From assembly GCA_020061125.1 (NCBI GenBank), contig JAGUYV010000338.1, positions 1 to 6,449 of the forward strand: DNA of 6,449 bases, written 5' to 3'. Positions 4,655 to 6,449 of the stretch are shown one piece after another. Below the pieces are notes generated by a model, which saw nothing but the letters and a program-made list of their open reading frames with translations, did not search any database and was not told where the DNA came from. The DNA is from a bacterium (lineage in GTDB: Bacteria > UBP15 > UBA6099 > DSWB01). Positions within the stretch are counted from its first letter, which is position 1. The number at the start of each line of letters is the position of its first letter. Made by a program: the position numbers and the translations under genes.

Positions 4655-6449
4655 TTATGAACCCTGGGCGGAGAATTGCTTTTCGGAGATTTTGAACAGG
4701 AGCGCGGCGAACAGAAACGCGAATCCCGCGGCCGGGGCGCTCGCGGCATATCCCAGAAACGCCACAAGCCACTGGAACAGGTACATGCCGGCCAGTGCGC
4801 CGAACAGCATGAGGCCCAGAGCGCGGGGCCGTGCGCTCTCGCTCACACGATCGAGCGCGCCCATCCAGAACACCGCGGCGAGAAACATCACGGCCCATGC
4901 GAGCAGGCTCGTCAGTCCCAGGGACAACGCGCCGGATTCCAGAGCCTTCAGCGCGGGGATCATCAGAAGCGCGGCCAGCGCCGTGTGCTTCGTGCGCCTG
5001 GCCATGGCGGCGCGCGGAACCGCGAGGAATGCGGCGAACCCGAGCGCGCAGATTACGCCCAGCCACACCATGCCGTACGCCGGGCCGCCGGGATACAGCC
5101 GCGCGATGCGCGAGTGCAGATAGGTCTCGGCCAGGCCCGCGCCCAGCCCCGCGAACCAGCAGCAGGTGGCGATGCGTCCCCTTCCGGCAACAAACGCCGC
5201 GCCCCATTTCCCTATCGAGCGGATCAGGTACTGCGCGAGAAAGCCCGCCAGGGCGAGGACAAGGAAGGTGCACAGCGCGCGCGTGCCGTGCGTCATGGGA
5301 ACCTTGTGGACCAGGACCTCGCCCATGTTGCCGGAGAAGAAGATCAGATAAAGCAGGAGCAGCACGGCGGCGTACCACGCGGCGTATGCGGGCCGCACGG
5401 GCATGCGCCACGGCTCACGGAACCCGGCGTGCGCCGTGGCCGCAACGAGCACAATGAAGAACGGGAGCATGAGCACCAGCAGGCCAGGGGCCAGGGGCTT
5501 GTGGTGGATGGGCCGGTTTTCTCCGAACCGCGCGGCCGCGGCCTGGCGCGCGTCAATTTTCACCTCGCGCACTGTGGGCATCTGCAGCATGCGCTCCGCG
5601 ATGCGGTCGAGTTGCGCTTTGTCCCGCGACGCCACCACATAGAACAGCGGCAGGCCGCTAAGCGGAAACTCGCCAATCCAGATGTGGAATGCGCGCACAC
5701 TCACGCCCTCGGGGATGTTCGCCAGCATGGGATACACTTCGTCCTCCATGCTGGATCCCCAGTCTATGACAAAGACCCCGCCGGGCGCCAGGAGCCTGTT
5801 GAAGATGTCGCTGTAATTCTCTCTGGCGGTGAGGTAATCCTCCTGCAGGAACACGCTGCGGGGCATGTTGAACAGGCGGATGCCGATGCCGTTCTGGAAG
5901 ATGAGATCGTACTGTTTGCCCGCGTCCGCGCGCGCGCGGATGGCCTGGCGCAGGTCCGCGGTTTCCACGCTCATGCCGGGGCGCTGGAACACGCGGCCGT
6001 TGTATTCCGCGTAACGGCCCGCCATGAGCCGCGGAACCACGGGATCGAATTCCACGGACTCGAATGTGCGGAACCGCGGGTTGGCGTCAAGGAGCATGCC
6101 CGCGTACAGGCCGTCCGTGCGCCCGGCCAGAAGCACGCGCTCCCTGCCCCGCGCCAGCTCGGCCATCAGGCGCCGCATCTCCGTGGGATAATGCTCCACG
6201 CTGTCGCACGCGTACCAGATCATGATGGTGTTGTACACGCCGCCCACGCACCGGCCGTCCTTGAACGAGATGAAGTCCAGCCGGTAGTACGGCGTCCAGT
6301 GCGTGGACATGTTGGTGTATTCGTCAATGCGCCACACATAAAAGGATTCGTTTTTGTTGTGAGCCGAGGTCCAGGCCGCGGCGCCGCACAGGAGCAGCCC
6401 GATGAGGGCCGCGCGCCGGTGCGGAAGCAGGAACGCCACCACCGCGCAC
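4655..6449 (-). CDS. Membrane protein with a spermidine-synthase-like domain (5' end beyond the window)
   Basis: The frame is open to the right edge; a GTG at 6442 is the first possible start, but the gene probably begins outside. Numbering from that GTG (595 residues): one hydrophobic helix (about 11-25), a spermidine-synthase/SAM-fold domain (about 45-300), then eight or nine predicted membrane helices between about 319 and 584. The fold is supported by PYYRLDF, RVLLAGRTDG (glycine loop 102-111), VEFD (130-133, ribose-binding acidic residue), KQYDLIFQNG and LLAPGGVFVIDWG. In true spermidine synthases the segment after YDVII carries the catalytic aspartates (DxxD); here it reads NGIG at 184-187, so aminopropyl transfer is unlikely. 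Similar membrane-anchored spermidine-synthase-like proteins occur in many bacteria with unknown role. It precedes the GT9 gene on the same strand by 80 bases, separated by a probable terminator. Confidence 0.82.
   Translation of the reverse strand, partial: CAVVAFLLPHRRAALIGLLLCGAAAWTSAHNKNESFYVWRIDEYTNMSTHWTPYYRLDFISFKDGRCVGGVYNTIMIWYACDSVEHYPTEMRRLMAELARGRERVLLAGRTDGLYAGMLLDANPRFRTFESVEFDPVVPRLMAGRYAEYNGRVFQRPGMSVETADLRQAIRARADAGKQYDLIFQNGIGIRLFNMPRSVFLQEDYLTARENYSDIFNRLLAPGGVFVIDWGSSMEDEVYPMLANIPEGVSVRAFHIWIGEFPLSGLPLFYVVASRDKAQLDRIAERMLQMPTVREVKIDARQAAAARFGENRPIHHKPLAPGLLVLMLPFFIVLVAATAHAGFREPWRMPVRPAYAAWYAAVLLLLYLIFFSGNMGEVLVHKVPMTHGTRALCTFLVLALAGFLAQYLIRSIGKWGAAFVAGRGRIATCCWFAGLGAGLAETYLHSRIARLYPGGPAYGMVWLGVICALGFAAFLAVPRAAMARRTKHTALAALLMIPALKALESGALSLGLTSLLAWAVMFLAAVFWMGALDRVSESARPRALGLMLFGALAGMYLFQWLVAFLGYAASAPAAGFAFLFAALLFKISEKQFSAQGS

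Noticed and set aside
4161-5123. 320-codon rightward open frame
   Set aside because: It is antisense to the GT9 and membrane-protein genes, which have clear family motifs; the product shows GC-driven composition only.

Overview
The window holds the right-hand part of a classic bacterial rpmH-rnpA-yidD-yidC-jag cluster, read leftward. To its right are an isolated AT-rich gene read rightward, a family-9 glycosyltransferase read leftward, and a large membrane protein with a spermidine-synthase-like domain, also read leftward. The host is GC-rich: a 60-base sample at 4801-4860 has 43 G/C. The stretch from about 2040 to 3450 is clearly AT-rich: 2701-2760 has 22 G/C. YidC is the short form without the large periplasmic domain of Proteobacteria, yet a heptosyltransferase-type GT9 is present. 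I infer a Gram-negative-type bacterium outside the Proteobacteria. The phylum cannot be fixed from this sequence.

Layout. Positions 1-243 (-) are the N-terminus of Jag/KhpB, running off the left edge. 402-1289 (-) is yidC, 1338-1550 (-) yidD, 1505 to about 1945 (-) rnpA, and 1893-2030 (-) rpmH. A likely sigma-70-type promoter lies at 2120-2148 (-), with a GC-rich hairpin at the predicted mRNA 5' end. Positions 2031-2381 hold two diverging promoters and no convincing gene. 2382-3446 (+) encodes a secreted protein with two TSP3-type calcium-binding loops. 3489-4574 (-) is the GT9 glycosyltransferase, convergent with the previous gene. A likely terminator and a -10 box sit at 4586-4626. 4655-6449 (-) is the spermidine-synthase-like membrane protein, cut at its 5' end by the right edge.

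The five left genes serve ribosome and RNase P biogenesis (L34, RNase P protein), membrane protein insertion (YidC, YidD) and RNA binding (Jag). The main points of interest are: rnpA has no standard start codon downstream of rpmH, so its start may be nested inside rpmH; an AT-rich, probably acquired secreted-protein gene sits where oriC/dnaA often lies; and the spermidine-synthase-like protein has lost the usual catalytic aspartates. I found no CRISPR array, tRNA, rRNA, transposase or DnaA-box cluster, and no clearly new multi-gene system.
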